In this document: in pieces, positions 48,131 to 64,000 of the stretch | Position numbering within the stretch: position 1 is the first letter of the stretch | Layout: every line of letters begins with the position of its first letter | NCBI GenBank assembly: GCA_003024175.1 | Contig: MDYQ01000058.1 | Location: 57,445-121,444 of the forward strand | DNA: 64,000 nt | Source of the DNA: Planoprotostelium fungivorum | Lineage: Eukaryota; Evosea; Variosea; Cavosteliida; Cavosteliaceae | Direction of reading: 5' to 3' | Translations under genes and position numbers: made by a program | The notes under the pieces: generated by a model | The model's database searches: none | Told to the model about the DNA's origin: nothing | Seen by the model: only the letters and a program-made list of their open reading frames with translations

Positions 48131-51100
48131 TCACATGCAGCTGCATCCACAACCCGTAGGGCACGTGAATTCTTCAGAGAACCACTCGTTCATATGTTTC
48201 GTGTGACCTCCGTGACCACACACCAGACAGAAGGAAGATGAACCTGAACATGTGAGATTCATTTTCAGAAAAAGGATTTACCTTTCACGGCAAGGTGGCA
48301 TATGATGCACTTGAAACCCCAATCTCTACAGTTTGTACAATATACACCGTCTTCTCTCAACTCCTTTGGCCCTCCTCTGTTTCCTTCAGATCCTAACATG
48401 CGGTTGCATCTGAGATTCGCATCAGATGAGAAGCGAGATTCGATCACCTGAGGCAGACGGGTGTAAATTCTATGGCTGAACTAGACTTATCTTGGTTCGT
48501 CCTGCTGTTCTGTTGCGTGAACTTGAGGATCTCCGCTCGTTTGTCCAACAGTTGCCAGCGGAAGAGGATCTCTGCGTAATACAACCTGATCCTATGAGAT
48601 AAAATAGGGAAGTGAACGATTACCTGTACTTATCGTAGCTATCCTTCTTTGTTGAATCGAGGAGAGTTCTCCTGGAGGAAGGAGTGACCACGTTACTCTG
48701 TCTGATGTTGTACGTCGTCGTTGTCGTGTTGGGTGGCAGGTTCTCTAAGGCACAAGACAAGACGGCCAACGTCTGTATGTCTCTCAGCCTCTCGTAATGC
48801 TTGAATCTAAGATACGTGAGTACGAGAGTAGTGTGATGATGGTTAGATCATGCTCACACTGACTGTAAGAGTCTACGAGTGATGGGATGTTGTGACCAAG
48901 GGATGTTTCCCAGCATGACCTTTTCGTCTGGATTGTACACGAGCGGATCCATGATCTCACCAACAGCCCTCCATATCTGCTGTAGATCCTTTCTGTCCTC
49001 CGCCATGCACACTTGTGCGTTGTGTCGACACAGCTCCGCGATATCTCCCGATATCCTGTACCTCTTCAGACCCGTCCCATCGAGTTCCATTCATCACTTG
49101 TATGACCGTGCCAGTTGGTAGTTCTGAGGCATCAGATAAGACAAGTCACGACTGTAGATGTTGGTGTTCATCGGAACGGCCGTCACCGATTTGCGAACGG
49201 GTGATGAACCTGTGACAGTGAGTGGATGGATGATCTCGTGCTCACCGATGATCAGATCGTCATCGAAATCGTTATCATTGAAGAGGGCGATCTGCCCGGA
49301 GACTCTGAGGTGAGGGTCACTGGACATGCTGTATGTCTGCGTGGGGGGAGAGATGGACAGATTGGAGGTCTACTTGTGTCAGTCAGGGAGATGAAGGGTG
49401 GAGGTCACGTCAAAGTCGATGTGCATGGAATCATTGCTTCCGTGTAACTCAATCTGAGGGGTGCTGATCTGATGGGAGAGGTGTTGGGTGTAGTTCTGAC
49501 CGGAGTAGAAGTAGTTGGAGAAGAAGGCAGAGGATTCCTCGGTGCCCATGACAGTCTCAGAGGTCTGGGGCTTTGACATGAACAACTTGAGATCTCGGTA
49601 CGTCTTCAGCCGTCCCGAATTATTGTACCCTCCTCGACTTCGACTGAACTTGATGTTCTGGAATGTGAAGAGATGGCCTGTTTACCTCTCAGTTATGTGA
49701 TCAGATGCTGGTCATCCAAGTCACCTGTCGCTGAGAAGACGGCTCCGCAGATACGGGGACAAGGGATATCATCGTTATTATTCTGCGTCGTCGCTCTGGG
49801 CACACTGGAGGCCTGCTGTGTTGGACCTTCCACCTCTTCGATTTCTGTTATCCATCATCGTTGCCCTTTCTCATCCATTTCATCCCACCTTGTATCATGT
49901 CGGACAGCTGCTGCAAGCACTGAAAGAGACAGGGTCGGTTGTTTTCCACGTGAAACATGGCTGTATCCGACAGGGCCTAAGAGGATGAGCGATTATTGTC
50001 GAGAAGTTCTCACCTCCACAATTCTACTCTGATTCTGAGTAGTTAAAGTGACTGGAGGTGTGAAGGAGAATCCGGGAGGGGCCAGATTTGGATAGAGTGA
50101 TGGGAAGGTGATCTTCACATTGACCTCACGACTGCCCACCACCCGAACCGAGACAAATCGATCGGCCAAAGAATTCTGGATCACTTGGATGTGCTGAGGG
50201 ACTCTCTTCTCCAGCATCATCAATTCCTATTCTCATTTGAGTGTATGATGGGTGAAGGAATTGTGGAATGCTCATCACCTGCTGGAGATTCTTGATGCCG
50301 TACGGAGTGTCGGAGAATTTATCGACAGGTGAAGCTGTGAGAGGAGTCTGATCATCCTCGCTGGCTTTCGGGATCATCGCTATCGCACTCGTTTGCCTCG
50401 TCACCATCTGTGACATTCATTTCATCTCTCTTCATCATCATTGTGACCCGTGAAGATCTCACCTCTTGTAGATTCTTATCGATGTACCACAGACGCAAGT
50501 GTTGATCTTTGGACCAAGTGACCAACTGGTACTCCTTGGAGCCATTGTACATTCTGCACCTCCAATCGAAAGCAGTGATGACATCCGTGTGACCGGTGAA
50601 ATGTCGTATGGGTGATGTCAGATCTCTGATGTTCCACATGCGCAATGTGTGATCATTTCTTTGAGCCATCGTCACTAATCCATAACCAAACGGCTAGATC
50701 TCTTCATTCTATCATTCTACCACCATTCTCACCGTATATTTGGCTCGCAGTATGGACACACCAGGCAGCATGGTTCCCTTACACACTCGGTTGTTGTTCG
50801 TATTCCAAAACTGATCCATTTAGATTCTGGGTTAGTATGTAATTCAGTGCATCACCTTCACTTGCTTATCTTCTGAACACGTGACGAGTTCTCCCTCATC
50901 GTGATAACTCCAATCTATGCCATAGATCTTCGCCATGTGAGCCGTGATGAAGGTCTGAGGAGCTGCCACTTTCTACCCCTCTCAGTCACTGCATCGAGTG
51001 ATGCTCTCACCCTGATGTCCCATATTCTGACTTCACCGTTGTGGGCTGAGGCGAGAGCCATGGGATTGTGACGGTTCCATTTCACTTGCGTTGCTCCGGC

Positions 51101-51834
51101 TGTGCGTGTTTAGTTTGTCATTTCTCTGACTTCTTACCTGTCCATCCACAGAAAGATTCTTTCTTGATGGCTCGTTTGGGATCTCGGATGTCCCACAGAT
51201 TGATGTATGTATCTGCTGAACATGTAGCTAATAGATTTTTGTCGAACAGACTCCACGCGAGATCACTGATGGCTCGCTGGGACGATCAATTTGATATGCG
51301 GTGACAACTACCTACCTGATGGGATTGTGTAAGAGTGCATTGTAATTCGAACCTTTCGTCGCTCAGATTCCACACTTGAGTATCTTGATTTGCCTGTTCC
51401 ACCGTTAATCATCAAGTGGGACTATATGCTGATGTGCTATTGGTGAATGATTACCACAAGAGATAATCTGAAATCAATAAAAACCCACGGCAGAAGCGAT
51501 ATAAGGGGCCCTGTCCTTGTGTGGGTTCCATTCGACAACAGAGATCTCCCATTTGTTCTGCTTTGAATCTAAAGCGAGAGATCTACCTGGTTCGTATGGC
51601 TCGTCCAGATCGATCACGCTCAATCCCTTTTTCCTACATTGGGCGTCAACCTCGAAAGACCCAATCGATTTACCCTCCCAGAACGACATATTTACCAGTG
51701 GCATCCACAGCAATAGCATTGACTGCCTTTTTCACGTTGACCGCCAGAGTCTGTGTTATGGTGGGTTCATCGAGATAACTGTTAGAGGGTATTCTACTGA
51801 GTGTGAGACCTTCCTCCTGCATTAAAGAAGACAT
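48131..51834 (-). CDS. WDR59: WDR59, GATOR2/SEACAT WD-repeat protein with C-terminal RING
   Basis: Minus-strand gene, start 51834, stop 48131, about 17 exons. WD repeats include NDHTLRMWNIRDLTSPIRHF then TGHTDVITAFDW near 50,650. An RWD domain follows (VNVKITFPSLYPNLAPPGFS near 50,050). The C-terminus carries the zinc region CTNCRDWGFKCIICH near 48,310 and the terminal block SFCLVCGHGGHTKHMNEWF, then CPTGCGCSCM, which is the family hallmark. WDR59 is part of the GATOR2 (SEACAT) complex on the lysosome or vacuole, which blocks GATOR1 and so lets amino acids activate TORC1. All three domains are present. Confidence 0.92.
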
Positions 51835-51925
51835 CCCTTGTGAGATTCTCGTACGACACCGAGATCTCGGATCGCGGTTTTTGCGATCTGATGTGATCTG
51901 GTGTGATATTCAATCGGCAGAAGCG
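51835..51925. promoter_or_regulatory. shared divergent promoter region
   Basis: Only 91 bases lie between the start codons of WDR59 (minus) and ADAT3 (plus). It contains repeated GATCTGATGTGATCTGGTGTGA-like TGTGAT units but no TATA box. Shared regulation is an inference from spacing. Confidence 0.4.
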
Positions 51926-53049
51926 ATGTCAAACAATTCAGACGAAGAAACAATAAGAACACAAATCAAAGCGGTTTTATCTGCAGAGGAATTGTCTAGC
52001 GTAGTATACGAAGATGTCATTGTTACGCTGGTTAAAGAACCAAAAAACATCAGTGAGCTTCTCAAGTGAGTAGAATCATCTTTGTCATCTAACAGGAAAA
52101 GATTATCCGAGGAACATTTTCCTTGCAGAAGTTTGTCTCATGTAAAGCGAGTCAGGAAGGATCGAGCTAGTGGCCAAGTTTATCTGCTACTCTGCACCAC
52201 CGAACAGTTGAAATCTCTCTCTTCCATTCGTGAACTGGAAGAGATGTCCTCTCTATTCCCGAACGCATTCAGTAAATACCAACTCAGCCTCAGCGTACAG
52301 AAGGTGAATCGTCACCGCGAGTTATACGTCTCATTCTACAGGTACCAAAGACTTCTCCCTTGACTCTCGATCAATTCAACGAGTGGTCTCTCTTGTGGCC
52401 TCTCACTCTACACAAGCATGAAATGTGAATCCACCACCACTTACTCACTGATATACAACAGATCTACACCACCTCCCTCTCTGTTCAGCAAGGAACAGCT
52501 AAGACACTTCGACTCTTTCATGCAACAGACAATAGCATTGTCTCATGTCAGCCGCCAGGGAGTGGCTTGTCTCGTTGTAGATCCAACCACCATGACCGTC
52601 GTGGCAACCGGAAAGAGTGACATCACACCGATGCACCCCCTCAAACATGCCATTATGGACGCCGTGTCCAATGTCGCTCAACATCAGGTATATCCGTCGT
52701 CTCCTCTCCTCTCATCGATCACCTTAGTTGGAGGAAGTGAGAACGAGAAAGAAGAGGAGAACAGAGGTTCAGTATCTGTGTACGGGGTACGATCTGTATG
52801 TCACGAGTGAGCCGTGCGTCATGTGAGTTGAGGAGGGAGAGAGGTCACGTGACTACGGACAGGTGCTGTATGGCTCTGGTTCACTCACGAATGAGCCGCG
52901 TATTCTTTGCAAGGGGGAATGAAGAGGGTGGTCTGGGCAGTCGATTCTTCATCCACAGTCAGACATCGTTGAACCATCACTTTCAAGTCTATCGAGGTCT
53001 GAGGGAGGCAGAGTGTCCTCCTCACACGTGCACGAAGTATCCGTCATAA
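51926..53049 (+). CDS. ADAT3: tRNA adenosine deaminase accessory subunit ADAT3/TAD3
   Basis: Start 51926 (MSNNSDEETIRTQIKAVL), stop 53049, about six exons. The deaminase domain is in the C-terminal half: GVACLVVDPTTMTVVATGKS, HPLKHAIMDAVSNVAQ, then DLYVTSEPCVMC. The usual catalytic His-Ala-Glu is His-Ala-Ile here, and TAD3/ADAT3 subunits characteristically lack the proton-shuttling Glu, so this is the structural partner of ADAT2. The heterodimer turns adenosine 34 of several tRNA anticodons to inosine. The C-terminal block reads NHHFQVYRGLREAECPPHT, similar to the family end. Inner exon borders were not all fixed, especially around 52,840..52,960. Confidence 0.85.
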
Positions 53050-53061
53050 AGAACCACCTCT

Positions 53062-54590
53062 TTATCTCTTGTACTTGTTGGAGGGAGAGCTGCCGGATTG
53101 AACGGAGAAGTAGACGAGCAAGAGGAGAGCGAGAACGGCCGCTGCGATGTAGTACCACTTGTCTTGGCTTGTTGTAGATCCAACCGCCCCCTTTCCTTTG
53201 CCGATGGATTTCTGCACCTTCTTCCTCTTTTGGGTGCGATAGGCATTGACGACATCCATGCAATAGGATATCTGATCAGATGCCACTCCAGCCTTTCTGA
53301 ACATAGCTTCCGTGGTGTTCTGTCTCTGTCATTCATTTCCCTCCGTCTCCTTCACCTCAAAGTTTTCCATGTCCACCTTCAGCTTTCGTAGCTCTTGGTC
53401 AAAGTCTGCTAAGCCTTGGGACACCAAGAATACACCGAAGGCTGTTCTATCAGTCATTCTTTCATCTCCTCATCCTCTCACCGTCTTTCTCTTCCTTCTT
53501 TGGTTCCGCATTCTGTTGCTTCTTCTGCTTGGTGTTACCCTGTGAGGACTTGGATGTCTTGATGGGTGTCTTCTCTTTGGGTGTCTGTCCTCTCTTGTTG
53601 ACGATCCCTCCATTCACTCCCTTTGTCTCCAGGTATTCCACGATTCCCTTGTGTCCTATCTCTGTCACCTCCACTCTTTACCTCTTCTCACCTTCTGTGT
53701 AAGCCGTGTGAAGTACAGTATCGCCATCTGTGTCTTGCAGGTCCAGATCAACCTGAATGGAGGTGACCATGTGCACAACACGAGATGCCGACTGCGATCA
53801 CCTTCTGTTTCGATTTCTCGATCAAGAGTTTGGTCAGGGGGAGACTGCCAGAGGATACAGCAATGAACACGGCAGATCTTCCCTCCTTGTCTTGTGCATT
53901 GACATTCACATTCTTAGAGAGGAGGGCGGAAACAGTCTGTTTCACATCAGAAGAGAAGTGAGATGTAATGACAGACGTTCATGTTGTTGGTGGCCACAGC
54001 GTAGTGGAGTGCCGTTCGTCCTTCTTCGGTAGTCAAGGTCAGGTTGGCCTTGGCATGTCCAATGAGGAGAAGAGAGATCTCTTCGAAATCTCCTTGCGTC
54101 GCTCGATGGAGGGGTGTGTATCCCTGAGCTGTTCAATTGTATTTCTCCTTGCCTCTACCTGTTTGTCGGCAATGTTCATGTCTGTCTTGTGGTAGTCACT
54201 CAATGTCTCTACGGCCTAGTTGAAGAGTCAAAATTGTCCGATGAAACGATCCTTCACCTGTTGATCGTTGATGGTAGCGGCCAGACCTAAAGCAGTCTGT
54301 CCTGTTTTCTTATCGATGGCATTCGTATTGACGTTCTTCTCGAGCAAATAATTCAGTATATCTGTGTTCTGTTCTTCCACTGCGATAATGTTCAGCCAAA
54401 GTCAATCACCCTTCGACCCACCGGCCACGTGAATTGGAAAATCTCCCTACAAATAAGTTACTGAGAAGCGAAGAGCTGACGTCCACACCTTCTTACTCGC
54501 TTGATCGAGAATGGATGCACCACGTTGTTCGACCAAGGACTGGATCTTGTCAAGATCGTTCTTCTTAATAGCTTGTACGACGTCGTTCAT
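53062..54590 (-). CDS. tail-anchored ankyrin-repeat protein
   Basis: Minus-strand gene with start 54590 (MNDVVQAIKKNDLDKIQSLV) and stop 53062, about eight exons. Ankyrin repeats run through the first 250 residues, for example KKGDFPIHVAGGSK and VNVNAQDKEGRSAVFIAVSS. A Lys/Gln/Glu-rich linker follows, then a helical segment (FLVSQGLADFDQELRKLK) and a C-terminal membrane helix (YYIAAAVLALLLLVYFSVQS) with a short polar end. This layout points to a tail-anchored scaffold on the ER or mitochondrial outer membrane facing the cytosol. It converges on ADAT3, with only 12 bases between stops. The partner is unknown. The stop reads AGATAAAG. Confidence 0.75.
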
Positions 54591-55173
54591 AACTGCGAGG
54601 ATCTCAATATTGGCGAGTCAGCTCGACCACCATCTACAAGCCACAAAGATGCCTTTTGAATATCAACACACATGTGAACAAACAGAAGGTTTATAATGAT
54701 CGACTTTTACGTCGTCCCTGTGAACAACTGTCCATTATTACATCCTACTCTTCAGTGTTGGCCGTTATGAGCCATGTGGTTGAGGTAAGCTGTATCTTGC
54801 ATCGAAGGGTCACACCTCACCTTTACTGTTAATCAACAGGACTCCTGATCCATCGATCATCGCATCGAAGACAGGAAGGGGTATATGTCTACATTAATGT
54901 TCATTGGAGACGCAACGGACGAAATCCCAAGCAAAAACGAGGACAGCCCGTCGAGGAGTGTTCGTTTGAAACCGGGTGTCTCCGTTTCCTATACGGAGGT
55001 TTCATAGGATTGAAAGGACATGACTCTGAAACGAAGACAGTGCCATGCAGCTCATTTGGCCCGGATTACTTGTCTCCGTTTCTTCAACAAATCTCGGTTT
55101 CATTGCAATATTTCCGTTTCAAGACGAAAAAACTGCATCCATTCTTCCTTTGCCCAATACAGAGACAAGAGCC
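54591..55173. other. stretch without a supported gene
   Basis: About 580 bases between the divergent ankyrin and metE genes. A plus-strand open frame runs into metE from 55,045 without interruption, so a 43-residue N-terminal extension of MetE is possible. Otherwise nothing is seen. Confidence 0.4.
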
Positions 55174-57889
55174 ATGTCTATCACATCACACACACTCGGA
55201 TTCCCACGCATCGGACCCAACCGTGAGCTGAAGCTCACTACCGAAAAATACTGGCAAGGAAAAATTTCACAAGAGGAGTTGCTCCAACTCGCAGCCAAGC
55301 TCAGACAGTCCAACTGGGAGCTCCAACGCTCCAAAGGCATCGACATCATTCCCTCCAACGACTTCTCCTTCTATGATCAGGTACCTCTCTCTTCCTCATT
55401 TGAGATCATCATGGAGCCCAGTTGACCTGTGTGAATAGGTCTTAGACACCATTGCCCTATTCGGAGCCGTACCGGACCGTTATGGATGGAAGGGAGAGAA
55501 GGTCGACCTCGACACCTATTTCGCCATGGCCAGAGGCATCCAGGAGAAGGAAGCCGGAGCTGAAGGCAAGGAGAAGGTCTTCGCGTTAGAGATGCTAAAG
55601 TGGTTCGACACCAACTACCACTACATGGTTCCTGAGTTCCACAAGACTACCACTTTTAAGCTGTCCAACGATAAGATCTTCGAACAATTCTCTGAGGCGA
55701 AGGCCCTCGGCATCCACACTAAGCCGGTGCTGATCGGTCCTCTCACCTTTCTTCTCCTGGGCAAGGCCAAGGTGACATTATCTTCGTAGAACATCAACGA
55801 TATTGATTGACTGTCTGAAGGAATCCTTCGATAAGCTGAGCACCCTCCTACCTACACTGGTGCCTCTGTACGTACAGGTGCTGAAGAAGCTGGCCGAGTT
55901 GGGAGCTACATGGGTTCAAATTGACGAGCCTTACCTCATCTACGACCTCTCTGATGAACAGAAGAAGCACTACACCGAAACTTATGCCACCATCTCCAAG
56001 GTAAAAATACGAGTCAACATGCTTTGACAGAGACGTAGGCTGTCGAGTCCACCGGTCTCCGATTGCTCCTGGCAACCTACTTTGACGATCTCGGAGATAA
56101 TCTCTCTCTGGCTTCCTCGCTCCCTGTCCATGCCATTCACGTGGATTTGACCAGAGGAGAGACCAATGTCGACGAGCTGATCTCTCTCGTCAAGCCCTCC
56201 ACTAAGATCCTCTCTCTGGGTGTTGTTAACGGCAGAAACATCTGGAAGGTCAGATTTAATCGCGCCGTTACCCCACTGAAGACTGCCATCCGTGAGCTCG
56301 GTGCAGAAAGAGTGTGGGTGGCTCCCTCCTGCTCGTTGATCCATTCGCCCATTTCTTTGGAAGGAGAAAACAAGTTGGCCGCTACCCTCAAATCGGTGCT
56401 CAGCTTTGCTACCGAGAAATTGGACGAGGTCGTCGCACTCAAGAGAGCCGCTGTCGGCGGAGAAGAAGAGGTGGGGAGAGGTTCTCGAATGTCACTGAAC
56501 AGCTATTCAGATGGAGAAGGCCAACCAGTCTACTTGGGAAGCTTTCTTGGCCTTACCGGATCTAAACAGAAAAGAAGTGCACGACCGTGTGAAAGGATTG
56601 ACGAACAAGGACTACAAGCGCAAGAGCGAGTTCTCCACTCGTCGTGAAGCTCAAAAGGCCCTGGGACTTCCCGCACTTCCCACAACCACCATTGGATCTC
56701 TTCCCCAGACGACCGAAGTCAGAAATGCCAGACTTCGCCTTCGTAAGGGAGAACTGACTGAGGAGCAGTATGAGCAATTCATTCAAGAGAAGATCAGAGA
56801 GGGTGATAGTTCCAGTTCTCCGTCCTCCTAATATGCTGCAGGGATCAAGATTCAAGAAGAGCTGGACATCGATGTCCTCGTCACTGGAGAATTTGAGAGA
56901 AACGACATGGTGGAATACTTCGGTCAACATCTTAGCGGCTTTGCCTTCACTGAGAAGGCCTGGGTTCAGTCTTTCGGCTCACGTTACGTCAAGCCACCTA
57001 TCATCTTTGGTGATGTGTCCAGGTGGATTTCGGCGAGGAGAGCATGAACAATCGCACTGACCAACAGACCAGGCCTCACGCTATGACAGTGAAGGAGAAC
57101 GTTTTTTCTCAGTCTCTGACATCCCGACCTGTGAAAGGAATGCTTACTGGGCCTATCACGATCCTGCAGTGGTCTTTCGTTCGCGAGGATCAAACTAGAG
57201 AGCAAACCTCCATGCAGATCGCCCTCTCTATCCGAGACGAGGTGAGATATGCTTCAGTGAGATCGTGTTGATGGTAAATAGGTGAAGGATCTGGTGGCTA
57301 ACGGCAGCAAGATCGTTCAAGTCGATGAGCCCGCCTTCCGTGAGGGTCTCCCTCTGAAGAGGAGTCGCTGGGCCAACTATTTGGACTGGGCCTCTCGCGC
57401 TTTCAGACTATCTACTTCTGGTGAAGAAGACGTTGTACAGGTGCTTTCGTCTATGCTGACTTCATTGTCTCATTCTTCGCTAGATCCACACTCACATGTG
57501 CTACGCTGAGTTCAGCGATATCATTGACGCCATCTCTGCTCTTGACGCTGATGTTATCTCCATCGAGTCCAGCAGAAGTCAGATGAAACTCTTGGGTGTC
57601 TTCGCTCAACCAGACCACGCTTACCCTAACGAGATCGGACCCGGTGTTTTTGATATCCACTCTCCCAAGGTTCGACACTTGACATAGAAGAAATTGCTGA
57701 CAGTGAAAGGTTCCCACGTCTGAGGAGATGACACAGCTGCTGAGGGAGGCTCTGAAGGTAATCAGCGGACCCCAGTTGTGGGTGAACCCAGACTGTGGTC
57801 TGAAGACGAGAACGTGGAACGAAGTTCGTCAACAGCTGGGTAACATGGTGTCAGCTGCGAAGGTTATCCGTGCTGAGATTGCGCAATAA
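55174..57889 (+). CDS. metE: cobalamin-independent methionine synthase
   Basis: Start 55174 ([20 protein letters not shown]), stop 57889, about ten exons, close to the usual 760 residues. The N-terminal barrel opens with [12 protein letters not shown] and has [15 protein letters not shown]; the C-terminal catalytic barrel has [13 protein letters not shown], the zinc-binding [12 protein letters not shown] near 57,490 and the terminal NPDCGLKTR, whose Cys is also a zinc ligand. The enzyme moves a methyl group from methyl-tetrahydrofolate polyglutamate to homocysteine without vitamin B12. A further Met in frame at 55,045 would add 43 residues. The stop codon sits inside CAATAAATG, and an ATG follows directly on the stop. 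Confidence 0.95.
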
Positions 57890-58180
57890 ATGAGCCAAGA
57901 TTTATGTGTTGTTCTTCCAAAAAGAAAGAAAAAAGATTTTGGTTCAGCGAATCAGCGTTGTAAATGGGGCTGGGAGAGCGATCCGATCACCTCTCAGCAA
58001 CATCGTAGAAGCGAGGGCTCTGGGCGACGGGAGGGCCAAGGTTCACGAATCGAAGTCTGGGGAGTTCTTCCAACTACGCCAATTTTTCCAAGACCGAGAG
58101 AGAGTCAGGAGGGGGACAACCTTCCGGACGATAAACATCGAAAGAAGAGGCCCCGCTACAGTTCGACAGAAGACATAACG

Positions 58181-62368
<4,188 letters not shown>

Positions 62369-62682
62369 TATTGCATGTTGTTTGGATTCTCTTTGATGAT
62401 TAGATGAAAGCTTAATGTTGTAAAAGCCATCATAGTAAAAGGGGGTATTATAGTCCATTTCTCTACAACTCTCCTCGCACTGAATGCTTGCCTCCTGTGT
62501 TCTGTTTGGTAATCCTCTGCAAAACATTTGTAAGAGTTTGCGCGCTCCGTACTCGCCTTATGCAGTCTGTGTAGAAATCTATACACTCAAATCATACAAA
62601 AGACACAAGGAGGCAAAAGGCAGCTGCATATGAATAGGCTGAGCTGAAATAGAATCAATTTATTTGTGGCTCACAAGGCCGT
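62369..62682. other. stretch without a supported gene
   Basis: About 310 bases between USP47 and the unresolved minus-strand gene. Minus-strand open frames cross the USP47 stop but have no protein-like features. Confidence 0.4.
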
Positions 62683-63045
62683 TCAATTGTTCTTGATGAT
62701 GTCCTTTGCTGCGTCAAGAAAGGCTTTGTTGATGTTGGAAATGCTCGCTCCTTCCTCTCTTAGACAAGCTTGCTGACCAGCACTTGCAGTTTGGGTGATG
62801 TAAGACATCTGTTCTCTCCGAGTCTCCACCATAGTCCTTGGCCGCCTGTGCAAGATCTGCAGAGTCTCAAAAGCTTTGGGAGGCATGTTTGGTGGTGGTG
62901 AAGTGCTTGCTTTGTGTATTCAGTTGGAAATGACGATTGACCACTCTGTAGTTGGAGAATCCCTCTTCCTCTGCTTCTGCCATGAGCTCCTCATAAGGGC
63001 ACTCTGCCGCAACGGATTCTAAGAGACAAGAGTAAAGTTATAATT
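62683..63045 (-). CDS. unresolved minus-strand gene fragment
   Basis: Two minus-strand stretches have protein-like sequence: one frame gives EELMAEAEEEGFSNYRVVNR (around 62,990..62,930), the other ends ISNINKAFLDAAKDIIKNN at the stop 62683. They are in different frames and a frame between them (LHRAAKDYGGDSERT) also looks coding. An acceptor (CTTAG) before 63,018 and a change of frame near 62,880..62,820 would be needed. It may be a small gene whose short introns I failed to place, or a pseudogene with frameshifts. No family is recognised. Confidence 0.35.
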
Positions 63046-64000
63046 TCGTTTCACAAGAATGGTGGTCCCACCATCGCGTGATCCTCAGGTCATGAGATGA
63101 TTCGCTTTTTGTTCTTTGAAAGTAAGGGAAAATGCAGTTGCGTTTCATACCTTGAAGCAACCACCGGTTACAGTCATGCAGCGCAACAATATACCCTGCA
63201 GAACTTAAACCTAAACAAGTAATTCGTGATCCTGGTTCTGCTTTTCCTGGATATCGAGGCTAATCTTGAATATCGATATTCAAGATAAAGTTCTTGCTCA
63301 CCCCTTGTCTGGGCTGCTTCTCGAATATTTTTGTTTTCGGATTTCGCATCTGTTGTGATCCGATCTTGCTTCAATTTCCAGAGACCTCGGGGCGAGTCTT
63401 TGCGTCGCACAGGTAGACGCTCTATTAAATCGTCGCTGTATATGTCTCATTTTGACTCTGTTCCAGGTCCTTGGCAGGAATGGGTATTTGAGTATCGCAT
63501 TCCATGGAATACTCACTCATTTAGGATGATACTCACTCATCAATACTCATTCTAGATATGATGCGTTACATTGATTCATCATATGCCAGCAACACATGTC
63601 ACATCACATCACAAATCGCATCGTGTGATGAAGACAATCACGCACAATCCACCTTCATTGATACTATCCTTCGTCTTGTTGTTGGACTCCTGCTCAGATG
63701 CATCTTCCTCTCCCAGATGGGACGCCGTCTCATTGCACGTTCAATGACAACCGTCCTGTCCTCGGGATACTCAAATATTCACTTAACAGGGGGGTCACTC
63801 ACTCACTCAAATACCCATTCCTGGTCCTTGGTCTGTATTCCACCATTTGAAGAAGATCCATCGAGCCATTTCTCAAGGTAACAACACGCCCAACCCAATG
63901 TCGGTTCATCTTCATCTTTTTTCTGACGTTCATTGCAGGTTTCAAGTTTCTATCTTCTCGTCTACCCTGCACATCTTCTTTTGTCGAACAACTCAAAATG
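63046..64000. other. unresolved terminal stretch
   Basis: The last 950 bases hold no supported gene. They contain a 24-base perfect palindrome at 63263..63286 and several short direct repeats built on ATACTCACTCAT around 63,500..63,560 and ACTCACTCACTCAAATACCC near 63,800. The latter resemble decaying mobile-element or satellite sequence, but I see no terminal repeats. Confidence 0.35.
63263..63286. repeat. 24-bp perfect palindrome
   Basis: Two 12-base halves (ATCTTGAATATC and GATATTCAAGAT) form a perfect inverted repeat without spacer, centred at 63274/63275, in an otherwise unassigned region. Confidence 0.9.

Noticed and set aside
52798-53049. Separate small gene at the end of ADAT3
   Set aside because: The frame holds the C-terminal part of ADAT3 after an intron, so it is an exon rather than a gene.

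Overview
This is a gene-dense stretch of eukaryotic nuclear DNA. It holds about 29 protein genes on both strands, nearly all split by short introns (mostly 35 to 80 bp) with GTGAG-type donors and CAG or TAG acceptors, plus one intronic tRNA-Lys. The proteins are plainly eukaryotic: COPII SEC24, NSF, USP47, WDR59, ADAT3, ICMT, exosome subunit, spliceosomal cyclophilin. The mixture of AFI1/SPA, DUF3818/PXB, ENT-domain, HNH_2, MetE and USP47-type genes in a compact genome with tiny introns suggests a free-living amoeba, possibly a protosteloid amoebozoan. That placement is inference, not something the sequence proves.

Layout. 0-9.2 kb: the 3' end of an HNH_2 gene, a prominin-like pentaspan protein, then WBP4-like, EXOSC6/MTR3, PPIH cyclophilin, RBM34-like and TEX261/SVP26. 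9.3-11.7 kb: a decayed copy of a large GTPase gene, an AT-rich island and a second fragment of the same gene. 12.2-15.8 kb: an EGF plus seven-helix membrane protein, a flavin-reductase-like protein and a small one-helix membrane protein. 16-29.4 kb: a block rich in membrane-traffic genes (SEC24, a SAP-domain protein, DENND1-like, DUF3818/PXB, AFI1-like SPA). 29.4-32.9 kb: mitochondrial MetRS and ICMT. 33.2-37.05 kb: the intact 11-exon large GTPase with a C-terminal C4 finger. 37.4-43 kb: ENT-domain protein, mitochondrial carrier, NSF. 43-47.1 kb: a long propeller/solenoid-like protein ending in a RING-like motif, with tRNA-Lys(CTT) inside one intron. 47.3-54.6 kb: a small two-helix protein, WDR59, ADAT3 and a tail-anchored ankyrin protein. 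55.2-62.4 kb: MetE and USP47. The last 1.6 kb is poorly resolved.

How the parts relate. Cargo export (SEC24, TEX261), Rab regulation (DENND1, SPA), fusion (NSF), prenyl-protein maturation (ICMT) and nutrient signalling at the lysosome (WDR59) make membrane traffic the main theme, but in so compact a genome this may be chance. The most unusual points are: (1) a large GTPase with a P-loop, a DTPG motif, a degenerate NKxD position and a C4 finger, plus two decayed relatives about 22 kb away; (2) many stop codons that lie within or against a TAAA or AATAAA poly(A)-like motif; (3) initiator codons split from, or nearly split from, the body of the gene by an intron; (4) a tRNA gene hosted in a protein-gene intron.

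Exon borders were read by eye, by requiring frame continuity across GT-AG introns and family-like sequence at the joins. Where this was not possible the entry says so.
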